This document shows, piece after piece, positions 20,089-28,948 of a DNA stretch of 64,000 nt; positions within the stretch are counted from its first letter, which is position 1, and every line of letters begins with the position of its first letter. The translations under genes and the position numbers were made by a program. The DNA comes from Candidatus Nitrosopelagicus sp. GTDB taxonomy: Archaea > Thermoproteota > Nitrososphaeria > Nitrososphaerales > Nitrosopumilaceae. The notes beneath the pieces are model-generated. The model had not been told where the DNA came from, did no database searches, and saw nothing but the letters and a program-made list of their open reading frames with translations. The DNA lies in the NCBI GenBank assembly GCA_028344575.1, contig JAOMBO010000001.1, positions 62,001 to 126,000 of the forward strand. Reading direction: 5' to 3'.

Positions 20089-21714
20089 TTAAATTATAAT
20101 TATTCCTTGCTTTAATAGATAATCAATAGTTTTGAGAAATTCCTCATCAGATATTTTTTCATCAAACCACCATGTGACAATATCTACAAGCCAATTTGGT
20201 ATGTGTGATTGAGAATAATTTGAAAATTCATAATTTCCAATCAATCCTTTATTTTGCATGTATTCAAATGCATCAAGCAGTGATTGATCAGTGGATTGAC
20301 CATTAATCCACCAACCGGCATTTGATTTAATCCAACCAGGAAGTGGGACAATTGAATCAGCAGCCACCATTTTACCATTAGCCTGAATTAATGATTTAGA
20401 AGTTTTCAGGTATTCTTGAATATTAGGATAAGTAGGATTGATTTCAAACACCTGCTCAAAATATGATAATGATTTCTCATAATTTTTTAACTCTATTAAT
20501 GCAAGACCGATTTTATTTAACGCGTTTAGATATAGCGGTTCTTGGATTTTATCTACATTTTTCATGACTACTTTGTAATTTTTTATGGCATCGCCATACA
20601 AACCCATTTCAAAGAATTGATCAGCAGTATTACTCACCTGAATAATATTTAGATTTTCAGATTTTGGAGGCAATGGAACATCAGTTTGCTCTACATCAAA
20701 AGTTATGTTTTTACTTTGATCAATTTTATCAATGTATGCAAATTCAATTGAGTATTTTCCTGAAAGTGATTTGTAATTAAAATTTAGATATGTTTCAAAA
20801 AATCCATCGCGAGTTGGTTTTACTTTTAAAACTTGAGTTGACAAATCAGGATTTGTAATTAATAAAAATACAGGATGACCCGACATGAATACAACATCAT
20901 TTATCTGACCAGAAATGGTCATCATTGAATCTTGGTGACGAAATAACTTTACATTGTTTTTAGAAATTTCAGTGAATTCAAAAGGATATGTAGGATCTAA
21001 TGGAAAGATTGGATTTTCAATTATAATTTCACTAGGTCGTTGTTCAGAGAATGCATGAAAACCATAACTTCCATAGATTAAACGGACTTTTTGGACATCA
21101 ATATCAGTAATTTTTCTTAAATCAGGATTAATGTGTGCAGGAGCAAACATTATCGAAGGAGGAGATTCATCACGTGTTGCAACTTTTCGATTGTAATCAT
21201 TGTCATCAGTGGTATAATGACCAAGTCCAAACGTATGACCCATTTCATGGATTAAAGTTTTCAAAATACCATCCATCCATTTATCACCATAAATTGATTC
21301 TTGATTTTCATAGTAGATGTAAATGGAATTTCTCATGAAGGCCCCCAGTGTTTTGCTAAGTAGTGAACCAGAAAATTCAGGATCATCTCTAAACAGTATG
21401 GTAATTGTACAATCATCAGTTACAGATTCATTTTTTCCAATTTTCTTAAATTTCAAATCCCAAAATTCTTTATTCGTTAATTCAGAGTTTTGTAACGTTT
21501 CCTTCCAAGTATTAACGGCAAGTTCGGATTTAGCCAACATTTCATCCATCTCAGAGGATTCAATTTTGTCAGTTATTGATTCAACAGCACAATATGTGGG
21601 GATTTCAGTTAGTCTTTGATTGATGGTCGGATAGGTATATTCTAATGCATATGCATAGCTAGAACCAATTGTAACGCAGACTACGAAAATTAGTAATAAT
21701 AATAAAATTTTCAT
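20089..21714 (-). CDS. Secreted matrixin-type metalloprotease with TPR and thaumarchaeal C-terminal repeats
   Basis: The 541-residue protein has a signal peptide (LLLLLIFVVCVTIGSSYAYA). The zinc-binding motif HEMGHTFGLGH (HExxHxxGxxH) lies near residue 155, followed by SIMFAP, a matrixin-type Met-turn. A beta-sandwich region follows, then TPR-like helices (NALNKIGLALIELKNYEKSLSYFEQVFEI). The last 90 residues hold two copies of a repeat seen often in thaumarchaeal envelope proteins (IPxWIKxNAGWW / IPNWLVDIVTWW, each followed by a DEEFLKTIDYLLKQGII-type helix). It probably cleaves proteins outside the cell. It is the last gene of a compact minus-strand run beginning at 22603. Confidence 0.85.
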   Translation of the reverse strand: MKILLLLLIFVVCVTIGSSYAYALEYTYPTINQRLTEIPTYCAVESITDKIESSEMDEMLAKSELAVNTWKETLQNSELTNKEFWDLKFKKIGKNESVTDDCTITILFRDDPEFSGSLLSKTLGAFMRNSIYIYYENQESIYGDKWMDGILKTLIHEMGHTFGLGHYTTDDNDYNRKVATRDESPPSIMFAPAHINPDLRKITDIDVQKVRLIYGSYGFHAFSEQRPSEIIIENPIFPLDPTYPFEFTEISKNNVKLFRHQDSMMTISGQINDVVFMSGHPVFLLITNPDLSTQVLKVKPTRDGFFETYLNFNYKSLSGKYSIEFAYIDKIDQSKNITFDVEQTDVPLPPKSENLNIIQVSNTADQFFEMGLYGDAIKNYKVVMKNVDKIQEPLYLNALNKIGLALIELKNYEKSLSYFEQVFEINPTYPNIQEYLKTSKSLIQANGKMVAADSIVPLPGWIKSNAGWWINGQSTDQSLLDAFEYMQNKGLIGNYEFSNYSQSHIPNWLVDIVTWWFDEKISDEEFLKTIDYLLKQGIIII

Positions 21715-21882
21715 TTAATCAATTACGTATCTTTTTGCACGTTTCACATGTTCTTCATCTAGATGCTTTGCCATCATAATTCCCAGCATGTAAGAACGTG
21801 CAGCTGCATCATCAGGATTTGCATCGAGAGCTTTTGCGTTAATTTCAAAACCATCTGCTGCAATTTTTTTAAAATCAGTCAT
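21715..21882 (-). CDS. Small helical protein, unknown
   Basis: The 55-residue soluble protein (MTDFKKIAADGFEINAKALD...) is predicted all-helical and TPR-like in composition. A TTG six codons upstream (21900) would overlap the preceding gene, but the ATG at 21882 is the simpler start. It abuts the matrixin gene start and likely lies in the same operon. Confidence 0.5.
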   Translation of the reverse strand: MTDFKKIAADGFEINAKALDANPDDAAARSYMLGIMMAKHLDEEHVKRAKRYVID

Positions 21883-21892
21883 ATTATACGAT

Positions 21893-22099
21893 TTAATCAA
21901 CTCGTTTTAAGATCTTTCGGTTTTTCAGATATGATATGAGAAGATAAATTCCACCCAGAATAAATCCAATACTTACAACAACGACAGTTATAGTGGTAGA
22001 AGTTTGATAACTAGTTCCAGCATCATATGCAGAATACACGCCAACAAATACAAAAAACATTCCTAAGACAAGATATGTTCTTTGATAAAATAGATTCAT
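21893..22099 (-). CDS. Two-helix membrane protein, unknown
   Basis: The 68-residue protein has two membrane segments (TYLVLGMFFVFVGVYSAYDA and TTITVVVVSIGFILGGIYLL) and a basic tail (KNRKILKRVD). It follows the DUF192 gene without a gap and is probably co-transcribed with it. Confidence 0.55.
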   Translation of the reverse strand: MNLFYQRTYLVLGMFFVFVGVYSAYDAGTSYQTSTTITVVVVSIGFILGGIYLLISYLKNRKILKRVD

Positions 22100-22603
22100 C
22101 TAAATCGAGATTAACACTAATTGTGAGTTTTCATTTATAGAATGATCATCTACATATCCAGATGTCATTTCAAGAACATACTGTGCATTATCAGCAGAAA
22201 CACCATGTGATTTACAGCTCATTACTTCAACAGGAGTAATGCAGGGAGGAACATTTTTCTCAATTGCAACTACTGCCCCAGTTTCATTAAACCAAATAAT
22301 ATCAAGATGGAACTGCATGTTTTTCATCCACATAGACCGATTCCCCGGTTCGTTGAATACAAACAGCATTCCTTTATCATCGGCAAGAAAACTCTGGGTC
22401 TCCCACATCAAACCACGCATTCTACGCGGATCATTATCTGCAATGTATACCTGAATAATTTCATCATCTAACTGTACAACACCCATTAAGAAATTTGAAT
22501 TTGCGTCAAGTTGAACCTCAGAAGGAAGTGATATCATGCCAGCAACACCAACTATTACAGCAGCAACTCCAATTGGGATCAAAACCTGAAGACGTGTTGG
22601 CAT
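22100..22603 (-). CDS. DUF192 family membrane-anchored protein
   Basis: The 167-residue protein has an N-terminal anchor (VLIPIGVAAVIVGVAGMI) and a DUF192 (UPF0127) domain. Family marks are RRMRGLMWETQSFLADDKGMLFVFNEPGNRSMWMKNM, in which MRGLM and SMWMKNM are diagnostic, and LDIIWFN. The family's biochemical role is not established. The domain should lie outside the membrane. It heads the 22603-20089 gene run that ends with the secreted protease. Confidence 0.85.
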   Translation of the reverse strand: MPTRLQVLIPIGVAAVIVGVAGMISLPSEVQLDANSNFLMGVVQLDDEIIQVYIADNDPRRMRGLMWETQSFLADDKGMLFVFNEPGNRSMWMKNMQFHLDIIWFNETGAVVAIEKNVPPCITPVEVMSCKSHGVSADNAQYVLEMTSGYVDDHSINENSQLVLISI

Positions 22604-22641
22604 ATCCTATGTTATAACAGATAAAATAAAAACTAAAGCAA

Positions 22642-22989
22642 TTACAATGATGCTTTGAATTGATTAATTGAGGACATTGTTTCATTGGTACTATGACCAA
22701 TATCCTTCAAAGTAGAGCCATTGTATTTTTTATCCAAATATCTACCTGCCAATATCATTGGAGCCCCAACTGCAACTGTTACACCTGTAGGTTCAGGAAT
22801 CCATAACATTAGAAATCCCAGTTTTTGCATTTTCCTACCAGGAGCAGATGCACGATTTAATGCACCTAAAGATTGTGAAGTTTTTTTATCATCTAATTTC
22901 CCCATGTCACTGTACAAATCAGTACGTCTAGAAGCTGATTCTCTCATTATTCGTAATCTTTCAATTTTTTCCTTAAGTAAATCAGTCAT
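22642..22989 (-). CDS. Small membrane-associated protein, unknown
   Basis: The 115-residue protein has a charged N-terminal half with a coiled-coil-like start (LLKEKIERLRIMRESASRR) and a hydrophobic region near residues 56-85 (LGFLMLWIPEPTGVTVAVGAPMILAG). No motif is recognised. It is divergent from the DtxR-type regulator and lies 39 bp upstream of the DUF192 gene. Confidence 0.55.
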   Translation of the reverse strand: MTDLLKEKIERLRIMRESASRRTDLYSDMGKLDDKKTSQSLGALNRASAPGRKMQKLGFLMLWIPEPTGVTVAVGAPMILAGRYLDKKYNGSTLKDIGHSTNETMSSINQFKASL

Positions 22990-23105
22990 TTATTGATGTT
23001 TTAGAAAATATAGTTAACAGTCAGTGATCAAAATCCACTACATTCAAGTCAAGATTTCATTACAATAATTTCCAATTTATATAAAAGGAAATTCTTATCG
23101 CCATA

Positions 23106-23573
23106 ATGAAAAAGAAGACATCACGTAGATTAGATTCAATCAAGGCAGCGCATGAATCTGAGAAAACAATTTCCATTTCAGATAGAGTAGAAGATTATTT
23201 GGAGGTTATTTCCGAACTAGTGGATATGAAAGGATATGCTGCAACATTAGATATTTCAAGATACATGAATGTCAGTGCTCCAAGTGTTACAAAAATGCTC
23301 AAAAAATTAGATGCAGAAGGATTTTTAGAATATGAAAAATATTATGGAATTAATTTAACAGAAAAAGGTCAGAAAATTGCAGATATGATAAAACAAAAAC
23401 ATGGAATTTTACTAGAGTTTTTTGAAATTTTAGGAATTGGTAAAGAAATTGCAAATCAAGATGCAGAAGGAATTGAACATCATCTAAATCCAAAAACAAT
23501 TAGACAGATTAGAAAATTTGTGACATTTTTCAAAGCAAATCCAAAGATGATGAATAGTTTTAATGAGTTCTAA
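23106..23573 (+). CDS. DtxR/MntR-type metal-dependent transcriptional regulator
   Basis: The 155-residue protein has an N-terminal winged helix (SDRVEDYLEVISEL...YAATLDISRYMNVSAPSVTKMLKKLDAEGFLEYEKYYGINLTEKG) and the metal-binding dimerisation domain (about residues 95-150, with KQKHGILLEFFEILG and EGIEHHL). No SH3/FeoA-like third domain is present, so it is MntR-like in size. Family members repress metal-uptake or storage genes when loaded with Mn(II) or Fe(II), through palindromic TTAGG/CCTAA half-sites in the classic DtxR case. Such half-sites occur several times in this window. Confidence 0.88.
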   Translation: MKKKTSRRLDSIKAAHESEKTISISDRVEDYLEVISELVDMKGYAATLDISRYMNVSAPSVTKMLKKLDAEGFLEYEKYYGINLTEKGQKIADMIKQKHGILLEFFEILGIGKEIANQDAEGIEHHLNPKTIRQIRKFVTFFKANPKMMNSFNEF

Positions 23574-23689
23574 CTAAAAATTTCTTCTATCTTTTTACGG
23601 CTACCTTTTAGGAAAAATAGTCCACCAGCACCCAACAATGCAAATGGAGCAGCGTAAAATAGTAAATCTAGCATTGGGTCTCCACACAT
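23570..23689 (-). CDS. 39-residue single-pass membrane peptide
   Basis: The ORF starts at ATG 23687-23689 and reads MCGDPMLDLLFYAAPFALLG, then AGGLFFLKGSRKKIEEIFS, i.e. one membrane helix with a basic C-terminal side. A CAAATA box about 24 bp upstream fits a leaderless message. Its stop overlaps the end of the regulator gene by a few bases. Function is unknown. Confidence 0.5.
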   Translation of the reverse strand: MCGDPMLDLLFYAAPFALLGAGGLFFLKGSRKKIEEIFS

Positions 23690-23749
23690 GATATACATCA
23701 AAATTACTAGTATTTGAAATTTTTTGTAATACTTAGTTTTACTAGAATT

Positions 23750-25222
23750 CTAGTCTCTTTTTAGAAATATTTCTAGATTATCATCATGATTGACAAATCT
23801 AGAAAAACGCTTACCCTCAGTAGAACGCTTTAAAATTTTGATTTTGCCTTTTTTGCCAATTCTAGATGAAAATAGAAACTCATCATTTACCACAAAGCTT
23901 GCCACATTTCCAACATACTGTCTATCTACCTCAAATATCAGAGCAGTTCCAGACTCACCATAATCATATGATAGAGATTGGGATGGAAGATCTTGTTGTG
24001 TTCCATGTTCTTCAACGTCAATGTGTAAACCGAGAGATTTTTCTAATTCTTGTATAGTTTTTCCTGCTTTTCCAATTAGTGCGGGTATCGAATCTTTTGA
24101 AACAAAAATCTTGATTCTGCCAGGACTGAGAAATTCAACTTTAGGATGAGAATCAAATCTATAAAGTCGGTCTAGGATTTTTTCTTCTGCTAAATGTTCA
24201 ATTCCTGTTTTTTGTGAGCCATTTTCATCAACAGGAATTATGATGTTTTCCTCACCAAAGGTGTAAATTTCATATTCCAAATTGTTTGTTTCAAAATCAG
24301 ATATCTCAATTACAGGTCGTGCCAAGTCTTGTTCAACCATTCCAGATGGAACCTTTACTTTTAATTCAAGTTGGTAAACTTTTGATATTCCTCCATCTTT
24401 TACATAAATTACAGTATCAAGCACATTTGGAATAATTCCAAGTTCAATTTTTCCAATGAATCTTTGAATTGCATCAATTGGCGTATTTGCATGAACAACT
24501 CCAACCATACCAACTCCGGTCAATCTAAGATCACTGAAAATTCTAAAATCTTCTCTTCGTCTAACCTCATCAAATATTGTATAATCGGGTCTAACAAGTA
24601 ACAAGATATCTGCAGAATTTTCAAAACTTCCATCTAATCGAGTGTATTGGGTTACTCCAGGATCAACTTGTAAATCACGTGGAGATTCAAATGTTTTAAC
24701 AATTTTTCCAGAGCGATTAAAGAAATTTGCAATTCCAGATGCCAGTGTACTTTTTCCAGAACCAGGAGCACCAGATATTAGAATTCCTTCTGCTTGTTGT
24801 TCCAATCTAGACATTAATTTTTCAGATAGTTGGTAATCTTCTAATGACATTTGTTTGATTGGATGGACTATGGTAATTTCTAAAAGTTCCGAAAATGGAG
24901 GTCTTGTTATTGCAATTCTATAATCTCTATATTGTATTACCAATGCACCAGGTTTTGAGATTTCAGTATTACCAAGCGTTTCATCATCGATTGCAGATAA
25001 AATTTGATTTATTATAATTTCAAGATAATCGCGGTCGAGTGTTTTTGTATCAAGTTCCACTAACTCAAAACTTCCAGGCATTCCTTTCTTGCCAAGAGGT
25101 TTTTGATTTTCTTTAAGATGTATGCTCATTGTGGCAGGGTCAAAGAATTTCAGGAACTCTAAATCAGGAGTCTTTTGTTCATTGATGATAAACTCTGATT
25201 CAGATTTTTGTAAATCACTCAT
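23750..25222 (-). CDS. PilT-type ATPase with KH domain, lacking the usual N-terminal PIN domain
   Basis: The 490-residue ATPase shows Walker A GAPGSGKSTLASG near residue 155, Walker B-like LLLVRPDYTIFDEVRRREDF, and GVVHANTPIDAIQRFIGKIELG. A KH RNA-binding module follows (KIFVSKDSIPALIGKAGKTIQELEKS, about residues 365-400). Archaeal relatives normally start with a PIN nuclease domain of about 200 residues. Here the protein begins just before the conserved linker (FFDPATMSIHLKENQKPLGKKGMPG), so the nuclease part is missing. The role is probably RNA-linked. Confidence 0.8.
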   Translation of the reverse strand: MSDLQKSESEFIINEQKTPDLEFLKFFDPATMSIHLKENQKPLGKKGMPGSFELVELDTKTLDRDYLEIIINQILSAIDDETLGNTEISKPGALVIQYRDYRIAITRPPFSELLEITIVHPIKQMSLEDYQLSEKLMSRLEQQAEGILISGAPGSGKSTLASGIANFFNRSGKIVKTFESPRDLQVDPGVTQYTRLDGSFENSADILLLVRPDYTIFDEVRRREDFRIFSDLRLTGVGMVGVVHANTPIDAIQRFIGKIELGIIPNVLDTVIYVKDGGISKVYQLELKVKVPSGMVEQDLARPVIEISDFETNNLEYEIYTFGEENIIIPVDENGSQKTGIEHLAEEKILDRLYRFDSHPKVEFLSPGRIKIFVSKDSIPALIGKAGKTIQELEKSLGLHIDVEEHGTQQDLPSQSLSYDYGESGTALIFEVDRQYVGNVASFVVNDEFLFSSRIGKKGKIKILKRSTEGKRFSRFVNHDDNLEIFLKRD

Positions 25223-25338
25223 AATTGCAATTTAGGCTTGGTTCTATTATGTATTCTTTTAATGCGTAAAACAATCTACATTGTTTAACAAATTATTCTC
25301 ACAAAGCCAAACAAAAGAATTGTTTTAGATCGGTATGT

Positions 25339-25488
25339 ATGTCAGGTCAAAATAATGCGAATTTACAATTTCATTCAGATTGTAGCAATTACTTTGATTC
25401 ATTAAGAGAAAAAGGTGAAACTGACTTTGAGTTTGAAGATGAGTATTTTTTTACTTTGCCTGCAATATCTCAGATGAGTTTAGATTAA
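25339..25488 (+). CDS. 49-residue acidic protein, unknown
   Basis: ATG at 25339 opens MSGQNNANLQFHSDCSNYFDS and continues to an acidic stretch (TDFEFEDEYFF), ending MSLD. Codon use resembles neighbouring genes. No motif or membrane span is seen. It lies 28 bp before the uracil-DNA glycosylase gene and could be co-transcribed with it. Confidence 0.45.
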   Translation: MSGQNNANLQFHSDCSNYFDSLREKGETDFEFEDEYFFTLPAISQMSLD

Positions 25489-25516
25489 TTATTCAGTAGT
25501 TCCCCGAATTATAGAT

Positions 25517-26242
25517 ATGCACAAACTGGATTTAATTGCAGAAAATGTCAAAGAATGTCAAAAATGTGAATTATGTGAAACGCGAACAAAGGCAGTTCCA
25601 GGTAAAGGAAATTTTAATGCAGATATAATTTTTGTTGGAGAGGCACCAGGAAAAAATGAAGATATTCATGGAGAGCCATTTGTCGGAGCTGCTGGAAAAA
25701 GACTTGATATGATTTTAGAAGATACCGGAATTGATAGGCAAGATGTCTATATCACAAATATCGTAAAGTGTAGACCCCCAAAAAATAGAGTTCCATCAAA
25801 AAAAGAAGAAGAGTCCTGTAATGATTTTATCAATCAAGAAATTGAAATAATTAATCCAAAGATAATCTGCGTTATGGGAAATACCGCATATGGTACTTTA
25901 TTGGATGGAAAAGAAATAACAAAGAACCATGGTAAAATTGTGGAAAAAAATGGAAGAAAGTTTTTTGTTACATTTCATCCAGCAGCAACAATTTATAATC
26001 AAAAATTGGTCGAAGAATTAAAAAATGATTTTAGAGAATTGGCGAAGTTTCTAGGAATGAAAGATCAACCAAAACAGTATGAAGAAAGAAGATGTGATTA
26101 CTGTATGGCTAAAACAAAACACGAGGTGGTAGTTATGCCAAAAGTGGTCACAAGAAAAAGAAGATGGTTATTCAAATGCGTAGAATGTAATCATGAAAGA
26201 TGGCTTCAACCTTACAGAACGGTTGCAGAAAGTTTGTACTAA
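25517..26242 (+). CDS. Family 4 uracil-DNA glycosylase with C-terminal zinc ribbon
   Basis: The 241-residue enzyme removes uracil (deaminated cytosine) from DNA. The core shows CQKCELCETR, GEAPGKNEDIHGEPFVGAAG (active-site loop), ITNIVKCRPPKNR and the later Cys of the [4Fe-4S] cluster, and HPAA. About 45 extra C-terminal residues form CDYC...CVEC, a likely zinc ribbon with basic surroundings (VTRKRRWLFKCVECNHERW). That would add DNA or protein contacts. The core length is standard; the ribbon is extra. Confidence 0.9.
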   Translation: MHKLDLIAENVKECQKCELCETRTKAVPGKGNFNADIIFVGEAPGKNEDIHGEPFVGAAGKRLDMILEDTGIDRQDVYITNIVKCRPPKNRVPSKKEEESCNDFINQEIEIINPKIICVMGNTAYGTLLDGKEITKNHGKIVEKNGRKFFVTFHPAATIYNQKLVEELKNDFRELAKFLGMKDQPKQYEERRCDYCMAKTKHEVVVMPKVVTRKRRWLFKCVECNHERWLQPYRTVAESLY

Positions 26243-26246
26243 TTAT

Positions 26247-27536
26247 CTAATAGAGATGACTTTGTAATTCAATTTGTTCTTCAGCAGACATTATTCCTTT
26301 TCTAACTAGAATGTCAAGCATATCTTTGAATAACTGTTTTTGTTCTTCAGACATTCCACCGGTTGGGCCTTTCTCTCCAGGGGGACCAGGAGGACCGCGT
26401 GGACCTTTGTCACCAACAGGTCCTTGTGGACCTTGTGAGCCTTTGTCACCAGAAGGACCTTGCAAACCTTGCTTTCCTTGTTCACCTTGTGGACCTTGAA
26501 TTCCTTGTGGACCGCGTGGACCTTTGTCACCAGTTAATCCAGGGGGACCTTGTTCACCTTGTGGACCAATTGTTCCACGGTCACCTTGTGGACCGGGAAC
26601 ACCAGTTATTCCTTTGTCACCAGGAGTACCTTGTGGACCGCGTGGACCTTTCTCTCCAATAGGTCCAGTAATTCCAATCTTCCCTTTTTCTCCTTGTGGA
26701 CCTTGTGGACCGGTTGGGCCTTTCTCTCCCATTGGACCGGTGACTCCTTTGTCACCTCGTTCACCAACAGGACCAGGAACTCCTTTGTCACCTTGAACAC
26801 CAGGAGGACCAGTTGGGCCTTTCTCTCCCTTGTCACCACGTAAACCAGTTAATCCTTTGTCACCAGATGGACCTTGAGCACCAGTAGTACCTTTGTCACC
26901 AATTAAACCACGACCCCCTTGTTCACCTTTGTCACCTTTGTCACCAGTTAGACCTTTTTCACCTTTGTCACCGATTCCACCTTTTACACCAGGAGGACCT
27001 TTGTCACCTTTGTCACCTTTGTCACCAGTAACTCCTTTTTGTCCCGAAAGACCTTTGTCACCTGCAGGACCTTTGTCACCTTTGTCACCTTTGTCACCAT
27101 CAGGACCAGGTTGGCCAGGAGGACCTTTTACACCAGCACTAGAAGAGCGTGAAATCTGTTTTGTTTTTGATTGAGTTGAATCTGACTTTGGTTTTTGAGT
27201 AACCTGTCTCATTGTTTCAGGAACTTTGAATTCAAATGATGAACCAACAGATGAGAATTGATCAACAAGTATTATCCAAACTGTGGTAAATGTGGAAATT
27301 TTTTCAGGTAATGGATTTGATTGTGAACCTAATGTAACCTCAAATTCTCCATTTTTTATATTGAGATGTGATTTTTCACGCCAAATTGGGAGAAATGATT
27401 TTTGTGCAATTTGTTCGCTGGTAGGTTTTGCCTCAGTGATAGCAAATTCCACTTCAAAGACACCGTTTTTTTGTTTGTATGGAGATTGACCTTTAACAGC
27501 AAAATACTCAGATGACGGCATAATCATTTCTTTCAA
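26247..27536 (-). CDS. Collagen-like protein with long Gly-X-Y repeat
   Basis: The 429-residue protein has an N-terminal beta-rich domain (about residues 1-105) resembling domains that precede collagen repeats in bacterial proteins ([25 protein letters not shown]). A Ser/Lys linker follows. About 88 uninterrupted Gly-X-Y triplets (about 134-400) are dominated by GDKG, GPQG and GEKG. A C-terminal helical cap ends it ([18 protein letters not shown]). There is no signal peptide. Triple-helix trimerisation is expected; the Lys/Asp pairs could stabilise it without hydroxyproline. Location and role are unknown. Confidence 0.9.
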   Translation of the reverse strand: MKEMIMPSSEYFAVKGQSPYKQKNGVFEVEFAITEAKPTSEQIAQKSFLPIWREKSHLNIKNGEFEVTLGSQSNPLPEKISTFTTVWIILVDQFSSVGSSFEFKVPETMRQVTQKPKSDSTQSKTKQISRSSSAGVKGPPGQPGPDGDKGDKGDKGPAGDKGLSGQKGVTGDKGDKGDKGPPGVKGGIGDKGEKGLTGDKGDKGEQGGRGLIGDKGTTGAQGPSGDKGLTGLRGDKGEKGPTGPPGVQGDKGVPGPVGERGDKGVTGPMGEKGPTGPQGPQGEKGKIGITGPIGEKGPRGPQGTPGDKGITGVPGPQGDRGTIGPQGEQGPPGLTGDKGPRGPQGIQGPQGEQGKQGLQGPSGDKGSQGPQGPVGDKGPRGPPGPPGEKGPTGGMSEEQKQLFKDMLDILVRKGIMSAEEQIELQSHLY

Positions 27537-27632
27537 TATCTAGTATTTATTTACATTTTCTAGCCAGATTAGGCATAGATTTGGCACTAGTAGCAGCTTA
27601 ATATTTATCCGTTAAATGTTGAAATCTAATTC

Positions 27633-28739
27633 ATGAAGGACAAGAAAAAAGAAACATCTCTAAGTAAAAAAGATGAAACTAGTCTAACAAATGTCAATTA
27701 TCAACGAGATAGACTTTTCAAAAAAGGCATCAATTTGATGGCAGATGAAAAGTTGGAAGAAGCTGTAGAAAATTTTGAGATGATATTAAGAACAGACCCA
27801 AACGATGTTGAAGCAATGCTCAAACTCGGATATTCACGATTTCACTTGGATGACCATTCAGAAGCAATGAGAGTTTATGATAAAATTTTAGATATTGATG
27901 TAACAAATCCAGAAGCATGGAACTTAAAATCATTAGTAAATTATGAAAAAAAGAATTATGCTAAAGCATTAGACTGTGTTGAAAAAGCAATAGATTCAGA
28001 CCCAACATACGGCATGGCTTGGTATAACAAAGGATGTTACCTTTCAATGCTAAATCAAGTTCCAGATTCATTAGAAGCATTAAAACGCTCAATTGAGATT
28101 GATGTTAAAAATGCAAGAAAAGCAGTTAAAGACAAAGACTTTGTAAATGTAAGATCAGAAGAAGGTTTTAAACGAATTATCGAAGTTGTGTTAATTGAAT
28201 CATTAAGACAAGGATACCATACAATTGGCGCAATTGTTTGGACAACATTCCTAGGAAAAGAAGATACTATCAAAGGATTGGACGAGTTAATTTTGAAAGG
28301 TGTTGTTGTTAAAAATGAAAAAAGACAGGGATTCAACCAAATTATACCAATTTATGATTTAATTCCAGATGTTGCAAAAAAGCTCGGTGCAAAGAGAAGA
28401 GGACTACTTGGTCCAAAAGAGATTGGAAAAGTTCCAACACCTGTTAAAAGTCTAAAGGAAATTGGATTGGCAGTTCAAACAACAATGTCTGCAATAGAAA
28501 ATGAAGATTTAGAAAAAACAGTGGATAGTTTTGATGCATATATCAATCCAACAAAATGTGGTCAACAAATGATTGAAGAATTTTTAGATGAACATAGAGA
28601 GATAAGATTATTCAAAATTAGATTAGATGATAAAGGCAAAGATTACTTAATCGATAACAAAAAGAAAATGTTAGAATTATTTGAAAACATGGAAATTACA
28701 GTTACAAAGAAATTAAGAGCAAACGTTCCACAAAATTAA
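27633..28739 (+). CDS. TPR-repeat protein with wHTH-like C-terminal region
   Basis: The 368-residue soluble protein has a Lys/Asp-rich start and three to four TPR repeats (about residues 30-165: AVENFEMILRTDPNDVEAMLKLG, AMRVYDKILDIDVTNPEAWNL, ALDCVEKAIDSDPTYGMAWYNKG). Its C-terminal half has helix-turn-helix-like segments (GYHTIGAIVWTTFLGKEDTIKGLDELILKG). It probably acts as a scaffold; partners are unknown. It is convergent with the sulfite reductase operon, overlapping four bases. Confidence 0.75.
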   Translation: MKDKKKETSLSKKDETSLTNVNYQRDRLFKKGINLMADEKLEEAVENFEMILRTDPNDVEAMLKLGYSRFHLDDHSEAMRVYDKILDIDVTNPEAWNLKSLVNYEKKNYAKALDCVEKAIDSDPTYGMAWYNKGCYLSMLNQVPDSLEALKRSIEIDVKNARKAVKDKDFVNVRSEEGFKRIIEVVLIESLRQGYHTIGAIVWTTFLGKEDTIKGLDELILKGVVVKNEKRQGFNQIIPIYDLIPDVAKKLGAKRRGLLGPKEIGKVPTPVKSLKEIGLAVQTTMSAIENEDLEKTVDSFDAYINPTKCGQQMIEEFLDEHREIRLFKIRLDDKGKDYLIDNKKKMLELFENMEITVTKKLRANVPQN

Positions 28740-28942
28740 GTCATAGAATCTTTTTCTTTTTTGATAATTGGGATTCCATCTATTATTGATACATCATCTT
28801 CTTCATAGACAGTATGCCAACGTCCATTATGAGGAAGTAGATTGTTTAATTCTTCGATTTTTTTGTTTGTAGGTTTTTTGTTAAGCAATGCACCCCATTT
28901 CATATTTGGAACCTTTGGCATTACATCATTGATATCTTTCAT
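28736..28942 (-). CDS. Small protein at the end of the sulfite reductase operon, unknown
   Basis: The 68-residue soluble protein (MKDINDVMPKVPNMKWGALLNKK...) has a central NLLPHNGRWHTVYEEDDVSIIDGIPI segment. There are no Cys residues and no known motif. It starts six bases after the rhodanese gene ends, so it is very likely in the same operon, and a role in sulfur or nitrite metabolism is possible by context only. Confidence 0.55.
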   Translation of the reverse strand: MKDINDVMPKVPNMKWGALLNKKPTNKKIEELNNLLPHNGRWHTVYEEDDVSIIDGIPIIKKEKDSMT

Positions 28943-28948
28943 TTTGTA

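Noticed and set aside
26306..27174. Long Pro/Ser-rich and other ORFs in other frames of the collagen-like gene
   Set aside because: The Gly-X-Y repeat keeps all frames open; only the minus-strand frame with flanking folded domains is sensible.
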